Assembly: GCA_937896295.1 (NCBI GenBank)
Contig: CALBME010000127.1
Span: 1-19,868 of the forward strand
Source of the DNA: an uncultured Micavibrio sp.
Lineage (GTDB): Bacteria; Pseudomonadota; Alphaproteobacteria; Micavibrionales; UBA1664
Direction of reading: 5' to 3'
Length of the DNA stretch: 19,868 bases
Positions within the stretch are counted from its first letter, which is position 1. Each line of letters begins with the position of its first letter. The notes under the pieces are model-generated. The model did not search any database, was not told the DNA's origin, and worked only from the letters and a program-made list of their open reading frames with translations. Made by a program: the position numbers and the translations under genes. Shown here in pieces: positions 6,788-11,378 of this stretch.

Positions 6788-7065
6788 GATTGTTTCTCCT
6801 GCTTATTTAAGGCCTCTACTGAATTAACTCCGGCATGTGCGCATTTTCTAATTAGACTGCCGTAACCGTTTATCTCTGGCAGTCGCTTTCCCCTGCCTTT
6901 GTTCGTCACGGTCAGATATAGGCAGGTGCCATCTGTGTATCTGATGGCATGCATTGCACTTACCGCATCGGCCAATTTCTTATTGGTTGTGTATTCCCGA
7001 TGGACAATGCGCTGCTGGCTTGATCTGTATCCTGACCATTGGCCCTCAATTAAAAATGTTGGCAT
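6784..7065 (-). CDS. hypothetical protein, 93 aa
   Basis: A basic protein with a beta-rich N-terminus (MPTFLIEGQWSGYRSSQQRIVHREYT) and a second strand region (YTDGTCLYLTVTNKGRGKRLPEI). The layout resembles small phage proteins of unknown function that follow early promoters. The ATG at 7065 shares a base with the upstream stop (TGATG); the GTG one codon earlier is less likely. Confidence 0.75.
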   Translation of the reverse strand: MPTFLIEGQWSGYRSSQQRIVHREYTTNKKLADAVSAMHAIRYTDGTCLYLTVTNKGRGKRLPEINGYGSLIRKCAHAGVNSVEALNKQEKQS

Positions 7066-7394
7066 CACAGGACACTCCCGTAATAATCTGACCGCACCTG
7101 ATCGGCGTATGACCCGTATCGGCGGTCATCTTCTTCCTGCTCGGCTTCATCAAGCATGCGGTTGAATTCGGATTTCGCACGGACGCGCTGCTGATCCAGC
7201 TGGCCTTCAAGGTCTTCCAGATAGGATTTAATCTCGTACCAGATGTCGCCGCTCTGCTGTATGGAGCAGCGCAGGGCATGGATACCTTTGATCAGGCCGT
7301 CGATTTCCGTGCCGATCGGTGAAAGGTCATCCGCCGATTGCGCGTCACTGATGCGGTCGTCCAGTCCGGCGATAAAGTCTGATGTGGTCTGCAT
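7065..7394 (-). CDS. helical acidic protein, 109 aa
   Basis: An acidic, almost entirely helical protein with coiled-coil potential (YEIKSYLEDLEGQLDQQRVR, then FNRMLDEAEQEEDDRRYGSY). It starts MQTT like the gene before it, because the 13 bases around the two start codons are the same (7383-7395 and 7559-7571). The ATG overlaps the upstream stop (TAATG). Function unknown. Confidence 0.75.
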   Translation of the reverse strand: MQTTSDFIAGLDDRISDAQSADDLSPIGTEIDGLIKGIHALRCSIQQSGDIWYEIKSYLEDLEGQLDQQRVRAKSEFNRMLDEAEQEEDDRRYGSYADQVRSDYYGSVL

Positions 7395-7570
7395 TACGCT
7401 GCCTCCCGCTCGGCAACGTATGCTTCCAGCTCAGCTTCGGTATCCATGAAACCCGCGAAGGTCATGATATCCCGGCCAGAGTTTTTCGGTGCGTTTTGAA
7501 CTTTGGTCAGCCGGTCCATCAAATCCGGGCGGGCTCTCCATGGTGCGATCTTCGTCTGTGTGGTCTGCAT
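7394..7570 (-). CDS. first gene of the leftward operon, 58 aa
   Basis: The promoter-proximal leftward early gene, in the position of a lambda N-like or anti-host gene, but with no recognisable similarity. The sequence MQTTQTKIAPWRARPDLMDR, then GRDIMTFAGFMDTEAELEAY, has a basic N-terminus and an acidic C-terminal helix. The ATG at 7570 follows AGGGGACGAACA. A GTG eleven codons earlier would lie inside the operator and is rejected. Expression should be controlled by the repressor binding sites just upstream. Confidence 0.7.
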   Translation of the reverse strand: MQTTQTKIAPWRARPDLMDRLTKVQNAPKNSGRDIMTFAGFMDTEAELEAYVAEREAA

Positions 7571-7588
7571 TGTTCGTCCCCTTGTTAT

Positions 7589-7602
7589 TGGGAAATATCC
7601 CA
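7589..7602. promoter_or_regulatory. operator copy 1 (over leftward -10)
   Basis: TGGGAAATATCCCA, an imperfect palindrome identical to copy 4 at 7892-7905. It covers the -10 of the leftward promoter, so bound repressor would exclude RNA polymerase. The likely ligand is the HTH protein encoded at 7919-8104 or a repressor encoded outside the window. Confidence 0.75.
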
Positions 7603-7622
7603 CACAAAGAGAAAGAGGTCAA
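7594..7622 (-). promoter_or_regulatory. leftward early promoter
   Basis: On the minus strand, -35 TTGACC (7617-7622), a 17-base spacer and -10 GATATT (7594-7599). The predicted transcript starts near 7587, leaving a leader of about 17 bases with an AGGGGA ribosome site before the ATG at 7570. Operator copy 1 overlaps the -10 and copy 2 lies just upstream of the -35. Confidence 0.65.
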
Positions 7623-7631
7623 CAATAAAAA

Positions 7632-7645
7632 TGGGAAATAACCCA
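7632..7645. promoter_or_regulatory. operator copy 2
   Basis: TGGGAAATAACCCA, one base different from copies 1 and 4, located about 10 bases upstream of the leftward -35. The spacing from copy 1 is 43 bases centre to centre, about four helical turns, suitable for cooperative binding. Confidence 0.65.
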
Positions 7646-7698
7646 ACTTTTTTACTTTACCGCAGAATTCCGCCCCTTTAAGCTGTGCAAATGGCAAC

Positions 7699-7728
7699 AA
7701 AAAAGCCCCGCCCTGTGGTGGGCGAGGC
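7699..7728 (-). terminator. intrinsic terminator, leftward
   Basis: On the minus strand, a 9-bp GC-rich stem (GCCTCGCCC / GGGCGGGGC with one G-T pair), a 6-base loop and a run of six T. It ends a leftward transcript that would begin between here and the operators at 7869-7905, separating it from the main leftward promoter. Confidence 0.8.
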
Positions 7729-7752
7729 CTTGAAAGTTAGCGGATCAACCGA

Positions 7753-7818
7753 TTATATCAGGTGATCGTATTTGCCGTTCTTCGTTTCCGAAACCCGGCC
7801 CTGGTTGAAGCCAATCAT
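7753..7818 (-). pseudogene. half helix-turn-helix peptide, 21 aa
   Basis: A 21-codon ORF reads M-I-G-F-NQGRVSE-T-KNGKYD. With the preceding codons it reads IAAMIGFNQGRVSE. That is the second half of an HTH of the type IAA-x-x-G-x-NQGRVSE-x-x-NGK found in small phage DNA-binding proteins. An in-frame stop sits five codons before the ATG, so the first helices are missing. It may be a decayed regulator or a true micropeptide. A weak promoter (CGTTAA 7855-7860 and ATATTA 7831-7836 on the plus strand) would start RNA about six bases before the ATG, and a strong terminator follows the stop. Confidence 0.4.
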
Positions 7819-7868
7819 TGCTGCGATTCCATATTAGGATTCATCCCAATCTATCGTTAAATTACAAA

Positions 7869-7882
7869 TGAGAAATTTCCCA
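7869..7882. promoter_or_regulatory. operator copy 3
   Basis: TGAGAAATTTCCCA, the most diverged of the four copies, immediately upstream of the rightward -35 (7883). The centre-to-centre distance to copy 4 is 23 bases, about two helical turns, so repressors would bind the same face. Confidence 0.6.
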
Positions 7883-7912
7883 TTGACTTATTGGGAAATA
7901 TCCCATTAAGAT
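7883..7912 (+). promoter_or_regulatory. rightward early promoter
   Basis: -35 TTGACT (7883-7888) and -10 TAAGAT (7907-7912) with an 18-base spacer that contains operator copy 4. Transcription would start at about 7919, which is the ATG of the HTH gene, so the message is predicted to be leaderless. Confidence 0.6.
7892..7905. promoter_or_regulatory. operator copy 4 (in rightward spacer)
   Basis: TGGGAAATATCCCA, identical to copy 1, lying wholly between the rightward -35 and -10. Binding here should shut off the HTH gene and whatever reads through from it, so the regulator is probably autoregulated. Confidence 0.75.
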
Positions 7913-7918
7913 CACTTT

Positions 7919-8104
7919 ATGAGTGACCTGATTAACGAGATTGAAATGTTCCTTAAGGTTGTCCCTATGTCAGAGACAACCTTTGGTAAAAAAGCAGTCA
8001 ACGACGGCAAATTCGTTCAACGAATTCGATCCGGCGGTAGGTGCTGGCCAGAGACAGAAGACCTGGTCAGACAATTCATTACATCACATCAAACGGCTCA
8101 ATAA
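7919..8104 (+). CDS. Cro/CI-like helix-turn-helix regulator, 61 aa
   Basis: A small lambda-repressor-like DNA-binding protein. The pattern EMFLKVVPMSETTFGKKAVND then GKFVQRIRSGGR then ETEDLVRQFI matches a short family widespread in Alphaproteobacteria. In that family an F-G-x-x-A-V-x-D helix is followed by F-V-x-x-L/I-R-x-G. With only 61 residues it lacks a dimerisation/cleavage domain, so it is Cro-like in size. No ribosome site precedes the ATG, and the promoter places the RNA start at the ATG itself. It sits beside four operators and is followed by an intrinsic terminator. It most likely binds those operators and controls the choice between leftward and rightward transcription. Confidence 0.8.
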   Translation: MSDLINEIEMFLKVVPMSETTFGKKAVNDGKFVQRIRSGGRCWPETEDLVRQFITSHQTAQ

Positions 8105-8143
8105 CCCCCTCACCAGCGCCAACTGGTACGGGGGCTTTATTTT
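8104..8143 (+). terminator. intrinsic terminator after the HTH gene
   Basis: A two-part stem, CCCCC...GGGGG outside and ACCAG...CTGGT inside with a 6-base loop, followed by CTTTATTTT. It begins at the stop codon of the HTH gene. Early transcription past this point needs antitermination or a new promoter. Confidence 0.8.
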
Positions 8144-8158
8144 CACTACGGAGCGAAC

Positions 8159-8290
8159 ATGGCACAGGGGAGCAACATCGAAAGCTATAGCGCCTTCAAC
8201 GGGCCGGGTGTGCCGGTGTTTGCCGTAGTACATGCGGCTTTAGAGATATCCACAGGATTTGTCAATAACTATTCAACAAGTTTCCAGTAA
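8159..8290 (+). CDS. hypothetical small protein, 43 aa
   Basis: An ORF with a good ribosome site (GGAG, six bases from the ATG), between two hairpins. The sequence MAQGSNIESYSAFNGPGVPV then FAVVHAALEIS has one mildly hydrophobic helix. No family recognised. Confidence 0.5.
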   Translation: MAQGSNIESYSAFNGPGVPVFAVVHAALEISTGFVNNYSTSFQ

Positions 8291-8295
8291 GGAAA

Positions 8296-8332
8296 CCGCC
8301 CGGGCTTTTCCCTGAGAGTTGAGCCCGGGCGG
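8296..8332 (+). terminator. perfect 11-bp GC hairpin, possible terminator
   Basis: CCGCCCGGGCT and AGCCCGGGCGG pair perfectly around a 15-base loop, five bases after the stop of the 43-aa ORF. The tail (ACTTTAAACC) is a poor U-tract, so it may be a weak terminator, an mRNA-stabilising end or a regulatory leader for the gene at 8358. Confidence 0.45.
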
Positions 8333-8357
8333 ACTTTAAACCAAACAGAGGAAAGAA

Positions 8358-8570
8358 ATGGGCAGCTTAACATCACGACCAAAACAGCCCGAAATTTGGT
8401 GGAAGCCGCATTCGACATTGCAGGCAGCATTGGAAACCTTTGAGCGTCTGCTGGCTATGGGCGAAATCACAGGCAAAAAGATTGGTGACGAATACCAGCT
8501 TAGTTTCAATGGCAAAACGTCGTCAGCCAAAACCCTCTGTGAAGCAATGCAGGGTTTAACAAAGTCGTAA
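8358..8570 (+). CDS. hypothetical protein, 70 aa
   Basis: A 70-aa basic protein with a clear ribosome site (AGAGGAAAG). It has a helix (LQAALETFERLLAMGEI) followed by a strand-turn region (GKKIGDEYQLSFNGKTSSAKTL). Not recognised. It is followed closely by the lysine-rich peptide gene and may share its transcript. Confidence 0.7.
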   Translation: MGSLTSRPKQPEIWWKPHSTLQAALETFERLLAMGEITGKKIGDEYQLSFNGKTSSAKTLCEAMQGLTKS

Positions 8571-8597
8571 TTACCAACCGCCATAAAGGAGAAAACA

Positions 8598-8705
8598 ATG
8601 GCAACCAAAGCAAAGAAAACCACCAAACCCGCAGCGAAGAAAACTGCGAAACCAATGACGAAAAAAGCGCCTGTCAAAAAGGCCGCGGTGAAGAAAAAGA
8701 AGTAA
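8598..8705 (+). CDS. histone H1-like lysine-rich peptide, 35 aa
   Basis: A 35-aa protein with 17 lysines, built from alanine/lysine/proline repeats (KPAAKKTAKP, KKAPVKKAAVKKKK) like the tails of histone H1 and of bacterial H1-like proteins. The ribosome site AGGAG is seven bases from the ATG. It probably binds DNA or RNA by charge and may condense or protect phage DNA, or interfere with host nucleoid proteins. The complementary strand gives a false hydrophobic ORF. Confidence 0.75.
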   Translation: MATKAKKTTKPAAKKTAKPMTKKAPVKKAAVKKKK

Positions 8706-8764
8706 TCGCTTCGTCAGGGTGCATTGGAAACGGTGCATCCGAATGAGGTGATCGACTGAAACAG

Positions 8765-8875
8765 ATGCAAGCAAGGCAAGCCAAAGGCAGTTATCGAGCA
8801 CTGTATACGGGTAAAACCGGAATTGAAGCAAGCAAGACTGGCCGGACGGATAGTATGTGGCGTCGTCTAGGTTGA
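8765..8875 (+). CDS. possible small basic protein, 36 aa
   Basis: The stretch 8706-8911 has no clear gene. The best candidate is this ORF (MQARQAKGSYRALYTGKTG...MWRRLG), a basic peptide rich in K, R and G. GAGGTGATC lies upstream but too far for the ATG; it would fit a CTG three codons earlier. Weakly supported. Confidence 0.3.
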   Translation: MQARQAKGSYRALYTGKTGIEASKTGRTDSMWRRLG

Positions 8876-8911
8876 TCACCTCTTAAAACAACGACTGCGT
8901 GGGGCAGGGGA

Positions 8912-9535
8912 ATGAAAGTAGCGATATTCGGTGAATGCTCAGGAATGACACGGCGCGCAATGCAGAAGCGCGGCCATGAATGCTATTCCTTTGACTTCAA
9001 GCCCGCAGAAGACGGCGAAACCCAATACCACATCATCGGCGATTTCAGCCCGCATATTGACGACACCAGCTTTGATTTGGCCATTTTTCATCCGACCTGC
9101 CGGTACAATGCGAATTCGGGCGCAAAGCATCTGTACAGGGACATGAAGAAGGAAAATGGAATATGCCCGGATCGCTGGGAAAAGATGAAAGAGGGTGCTT
9201 TGTTTGTCCGCCGCTGTATTGAAAGCAAAATTAAGCGCAAGGCCGTTGAGCATCCGATTGTTCATTGCCATACCAGGAAGATCATAGGCCGCGCCCATTC
9301 CCAGATAATTCATCCCTGGTGGTTTGGCCACAAGGAAATGAAGGCAACCACGTTTTACCTGGAAAACCTTTTACCGCTTGTTCCCACCAATATCGTCGGG
9401 CCACCTCCAAAAGATCCAATAGAGCGCCGCGCATGGGCGAAATGCCATCGTGAGCCGCCTGGTCCGGACAGGGAAGCCAATCGCAGCAGAACATTACAGG
9501 GCTATGCAGATGCTTATGCGGAGCAGTGGGCATGA
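8912..9535 (+). CDS. cytosine-methyltransferase-like phage protein, 207 aa
   Basis: Resembles a short phage family annotated as DNA cytosine methyltransferase. An N-terminal SAM-binding-like motif (IFGECSGMTRRAMQKRGHECYSFD) is followed by HPTCRYNANSG in the place of the catalytic HPPC-x-x-LANSG. Then come AVEHPIVHCHTRKIIGR in the place of ENP and the end motif HPWWFGHKEMKATTFYL-x-NLLPL-PT. The HPTC cysteine is present, but PP is PT and ENP is EHP, so activity is uncertain. It begins the methylase-RusA-methylase cluster and its stop overlaps rusA (ATGA). Role: probable DNA modification against host restriction. Confidence 0.75.
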   Translation: MKVAIFGECSGMTRRAMQKRGHECYSFDFKPAEDGETQYHIIGDFSPHIDDTSFDLAIFHPTCRYNANSGAKHLYRDMKKENGICPDRWEKMKEGALFVRRCIESKIKRKAVEHPIVHCHTRKIIGRAHSQIIHPWWFGHKEMKATTFYLENLLPLVPTNIVGPPPKDPIERRAWAKCHREPPGPDREANRSRTLQGYADAYAEQWA

Positions 9536-9891
9536 CTGAGAAAATATCAATAAAGCTTCCATGGCCGCCGAGCATTCTCAGCCCGAATTCGCGCGCCTGC
9601 TGGCAGAAGAAACACAGGGCGCGGAAGAAATATAAATCGGCCTGCGCGTGGATGGCCGTTGGAAGCAAGAAGCCTGTATTTCTGTCAGGTGTAAAAATCC
9701 CCGTTCACATCATATTCCATCCGCCAACAAAAGCACGGCGCGATGAAGACAACATGATTGCCTGCCTAAAAGCCGCGCTCGATGCGGTAGCGGCCGCATG
9801 GGGTGTAGATGACAGCCAATTCACTTTGACGCATGAGGTTGGATCTGTGGTCAAAGGCGGGGCGGTTTTGGTGGAGACTGTCTATGGGTGA
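9532..9891 (+). CDS. RusA-like Holliday-junction resolvase, 119 aa
   Basis: Matches the RusA family of phage resolvases, which cut four-way DNA junctions as dimers. It has the N-terminal IKLPWPPSILSPNSRACW, the acidic active-site motif RRDEDNMIACLKAALDAVA, the downstream Asp pair in WGVDDSQF, and a terminal GGAVLVETV strand. The length of about 120 aa is normal. The start is the ATG overlapping the upstream stop (ATGA), not the GTG at 9526. Its 3' end overlaps the methyltransferase start by 8 bases. It would act on branched recombination or replication intermediates with the left-arm recombinase. Confidence 0.88.
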   Translation: MTEKISIKLPWPPSILSPNSRACWQKKHRARKKYKSACAWMAVGSKKPVFLSGVKIPVHIIFHPPTKARRDEDNMIACLKAALDAVAAAWGVDDSQFTLTHEVGSVVKGGAVLVETVYG

Positions 9892-10672
9892 GAAACTCAA
9901 AGTCCTTGACCTGTTTTCAGGCATTGGCGGCTTCTCCCTCGGGCTTGAACGCACGGGCGGATTTGAAACCGTGGCATTCTGCGAGATCGATCCTTTCTGC
10001 CAGAAGGTTTTAAAGAAACATTGGCCTGATGTGCCGATTTTTGACGATGTGAGGACGCTGAATTATGACGGAGCAGTTGACGTTATTACCGGAGGTGATC
10101 CGTGCCAACCTCATTCCAATTCCGGAAAGCGGAAAGGGAAGGATGATGAAAGATACCTATGGCCGGCAATGTTTGAGCTTGTCAAAAAATACAGGCCCAT
10201 TTGGATCATTCGAGAGAATGTTCGGGGAAATATTAGCAACGGCATCCTCGACCAAGTCGAGCATGATTTGGAAGGCGAAGGCTACTCCAAACGGACGTAT
10301 CTTCTTCCAGCTTACTCGATCGGGGCGCCTCATGAGCGTTTCAGAACATGGACTATTGCCTACTCCTCGGGCAGCAAAGATAGCCGGATATTCCAGTCAG
10401 GGCTACAGCCCGACACTTTTAGAGGCCTTGCTCCCAACACCACGCAAATCGAGAGGCTTTGCAAATCCGACTTTGAAGAAGAAACGGAACGATTGTTTGA
10501 CTACGCAAATTATTGGCAGTGCAGTCCTTGGGATGAGACCAAATCCAGAGTTCGTAGAATGGATGATGGGTTACCCCATTGCACACACAGACTTGAACAA
10601 TTAGGCAATTCTATAGTCCCGCAATTCCCCGAATTGATAGGCCACGCCATACTTGAAGCGGAGGCCGCATGA
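9884..10672 (+). CDS. dcm: C5 cytosine DNA methyltransferase, 262 aa
   Basis: Transfers a methyl group from SAM to C5 of cytosine. Motif I is DLFSGIGGFS (9-18), motif II EIDPF (34-38) and motif IV GGDPCQPHSNSGKRKG with catalytic Cys74. Motif VI is ENV (111-113), the GAPHERFRTW motif lies near residue 145, and motif X is RLEQLGNSIVP near 242. It is short for the family because the target-recognition region is small. The start ATG lies inside the end of rusA; an upstream in-frame ATG at 9833 is rejected. Codons 61-240 also encode a second protein in another frame (10065-10604), which must constrain the sequence. The likely role is protection of phage DNA from restriction. Confidence 0.92.
   Translation: MGEKLKVLDLFSGIGGFSLGLERTGGFETVAFCEIDPFCQKVLKKHWPDVPIFDDVRTLNYDGAVDVITGGDPCQPHSNSGKRKGKDDERYLWPAMFELVKKYRPIWIIRENVRGNISNGILDQVEHDLEGEGYSKRTYLLPAYSIGAPHERFRTWTIAYSSGSKDSRIFQSGLQPDTFRGLAPNTTQIERLCKSDFEEETERLFDYANYWQCSPWDETKSRVRRMDDGLPHCTHRLEQLGNSIVPQFPELIGHAILEAEAA
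10065..10604 (+). CDS. protein encoded in another frame inside dcm, 179 aa
   Basis: An ORF of 179 codons wholly nested in the methyltransferase gene, in a different forward frame, that itself looks like a real protein. It begins MTEQLTLLPE, then TYGRQCLSLSKNTGPFGSF, MIWKAKATPNGRIFFQL, a repeated LLPTPR motif, and ends NPEFVEWMMGYPIAHTDL. I recall the last motif and the TPNGR-x-FFQL block from stand-alone phage proteins that accompany dcm genes, so this is unlikely to be a chance shadow. GAGGACGCTGAATT before the ATG gives a modest ribosome site. Function unknown; it may assist or regulate the methylase. It spans motifs IV to VIII of the other frame. Confidence 0.65.
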   Translation: MTEQLTLLPEVIRANLIPIPESGKGRMMKDTYGRQCLSLSKNTGPFGSFERMFGEILATASSTKSSMIWKAKATPNGRIFFQLTRSGRLMSVSEHGLLPTPRAAKIAGYSSQGYSPTLLEALLPTPRKSRGFANPTLKKKRNDCLTTQIIGSAVLGMRPNPEFVEWMMGYPIAHTDLNN

Positions 10673-10836
10673 CCAGCAAAGCATTCCACGGCCCTCTGTA
10701 CAGCGTCATCGTCGATGACCAGGCCGTCGCGCAGTTTCGCAGCCTTATCACATACACCATAGAGCAAAGACGTAAGGTTGAGCAGCAATATGCCAGCCGC
10801 CTTGGTGTTCTGCCTGAGCATGTGAGGGCGGCATGA
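10669..10836 (+). CDS. hypothetical protein, 55 aa
   Basis: A 55-aa helical protein (AQFRSLITYTIEQRRKVEQQYASRLG) between dcm and the C4-like locus. The ATG overlaps the dcm stop (ATGA), and its own stop overlaps the start of the Ash-like frame (ATGA). Not recognised. Confidence 0.7.
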   Translation: MTSKAFHGPLYSVIVDDQAVAQFRSLITYTIEQRRKVEQQYASRLGVLPEHVRAA

Positions 10837-11378
10837 GGGGGTTGACGAATATCGAATTGGCATGCAAAATAGGGACAGATAGCAATAGCTATCTACGGAT
10901 TGGAACCCGTAAAACAAAGGCGTCCCACGCGCCCTCAAAGCGCGTATTTTCATGCCATTTTTCTTATGGCGGGGCGTATTGGGCAGCAAGCGCTGGCCGT
11001 TTCCTTTGTAACGGTAGTTCCAACCCGGTACGTCCCCGCCACCCAAAATTGGAACTTTGGGCAGCGGGTTTATCAAACTCGCACAAGGGAGCCCGCTATG
11101 CGCAGACTAATGCTGATTCCTATTTCATCTCTGTACCGCTATCTGGCCGCACCAAGGCCGGATTTTATCGTGTCCCCGTCCGGCATCATCCGGAGGGCTT
11201 AACCATGAAGAACAATATTGTCTCGTTTCCCGGCTGCAAAAAGCGCCGGGGAGTCCTTCGTGGTCAGCAAAAAACAATCATTGAGGCTTATTTCACGCTT
11301 CCGGAAGAGGAGCAAAGAGCCGTTGCCAGAGACATTCTTGGCAGGGCGTTTCTCAATAGCATGCTGGAGAAAAGATGA
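10833..11378 (+). CDS. Ash-like open reading frame overlapping C4-like RNA, 181 aa
   Basis: An uninterrupted frame starting at an ATGA overlap. It reads MRGLTNIELACKIG, then KTKASHAPSKRVFSCHF, GRFLCNGSSNPVRPRHPK, SYFISVPLSGRTKAGFYRVP and finally MKNNIVSFPG. This order resembles phage Ash/Icd-like proteins. However, the middle codons coincide with a C4-type RNA, and such proteins may largely be translations of that RNA. The final 57 codons have their own strong ribosome site (see 11205-11378). I regard the upstream two-thirds as doubtful coding sequence. Only expression data, or synonymous-change patterns in relatives, could decide. Confidence 0.4.
   Translation: MRGLTNIELACKIGTDSNSYLRIGTRKTKASHAPSKRVFSCHFSYGGAYWAASAGRFLCNGSSNPVRPRHPKLELWAAGLSNSHKGARYAQTNADSYFISVPLSGRTKAGFYRVPVRHHPEGLTMKNNIVSFPGCKKRRGVLRGQQKTIIEAYFTLPEEEQRAVARDILGRAFLNSMLEKR
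10842..10870 (+). promoter_or_regulatory. promoter for the C4-like locus
   Basis: -35 TTGACG (10842-10847), a 17-base spacer and -10 CAAAAT (10865-10870). The transcript would start near 10877 and run through a terminator-like hairpin (ACGCGC-n7-GCGCGT, then ATTTT, 10927-10950) into the C4-like RNA. Confidence 0.5.
10968..11040 (+). ncRNA. C4-type antisense RNA (P1/P4-like immunity RNA)
   Basis: A four-part fold. The outer stem pairs GGCGGGGCGTATTGGG (10968-10983) with CCCGGTACGTCCCCGCC (11024-11040), with one bulge and two G-U pairs. It encloses two hairpins, CAGC-AAGC-GCTG (10984-10995) and CCGTT-n8-AACGG (near 10997-11014). The layout and the phrase GGCCG..TTTCCTTTGT..AACGG..AGTTCCAACCCG match my memory of the C4 antisense RNA of phages P1/P7 and related prophages. 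C4 RNA blocks translation or elongation of downstream genes by pairing. Here AGTTCCAA (11016-11023) is complementary to TTGGAACT (11049-11056). TTCCTTTG (11001-11008) can pair, with two G-U pairs, with CAAGGGAG (11084-11091), the ribosome site of the next ORF. Confidence 0.75.
11098..11202 (+). CDS. possible C4-controlled leader ORF, 34 aa
   Basis: Starts at an ATG six bases after AAGGGAG, the segment that the C4-like RNA could cover. It ends two bases before the ATG at 11205. The peptide (MRRLMLIPISSLYRYLAAPRP...) is in another frame from the Ash-like ORF. In P1 the short icd ORF occupies this position, translated ahead of the regulated gene. Peptide sequence not recognised; a one-base change near codon 3 would join it to the SYFISVPLSGRTKAGFY frame. 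Confidence 0.35.
   Translation: MRRLMLIPISSLYRYLAAPRPDFIVSPSGIIRRA
11205..11378 (+). CDS. small basic protein downstream of C4-like RNA, 57 aa
   Basis: The last 57 codons of the Ash-like frame, with an independent start: GGAGGG lies six to seven bases before the ATG. The protein (MKNNIVSFPGCKKRRGVLRG, then IIEAYFTLPEEEQRAVARDILGRAFL) has a basic N-terminus and two helices. Its stop overlaps the next start (ATGA). It is the first good gene after the RNA and may be the regulated product; function unknown. Confidence 0.65.
   Translation: MKNNIVSFPGCKKRRGVLRGQQKTIIEAYFTLPEEEQRAVARDILGRAFLNSMLEKR

Noticed and set aside
7691..7765. A 24-aa plus-strand ORF (MATKKPRPVVGE...) in the control region
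   Set aside because: It reads across the leftward terminator hairpin and has no ribosome site.
8336..8677. A 113-aa minus-strand ORF with apparent membrane segments
   Set aside because: It is the complement of the lysine-rich peptide gene and the 70-aa gene: AAA/AAG codons read as Phe/Leu on the other strand. No ribosome site.
8706..8911. A possible tRNA or structured RNA in the gap before the methyltransferase-like gene
   Set aside because: No cloverleaf or long stem could be drawn; only a short repeat GGTGCA is present.
10510..11076. A 188-aa minus-strand ORF over the C4-like locus
   Set aside because: Antisense to dcm, the 55-aa gene and the RNA; no ribosome site and no recognisable protein pattern.
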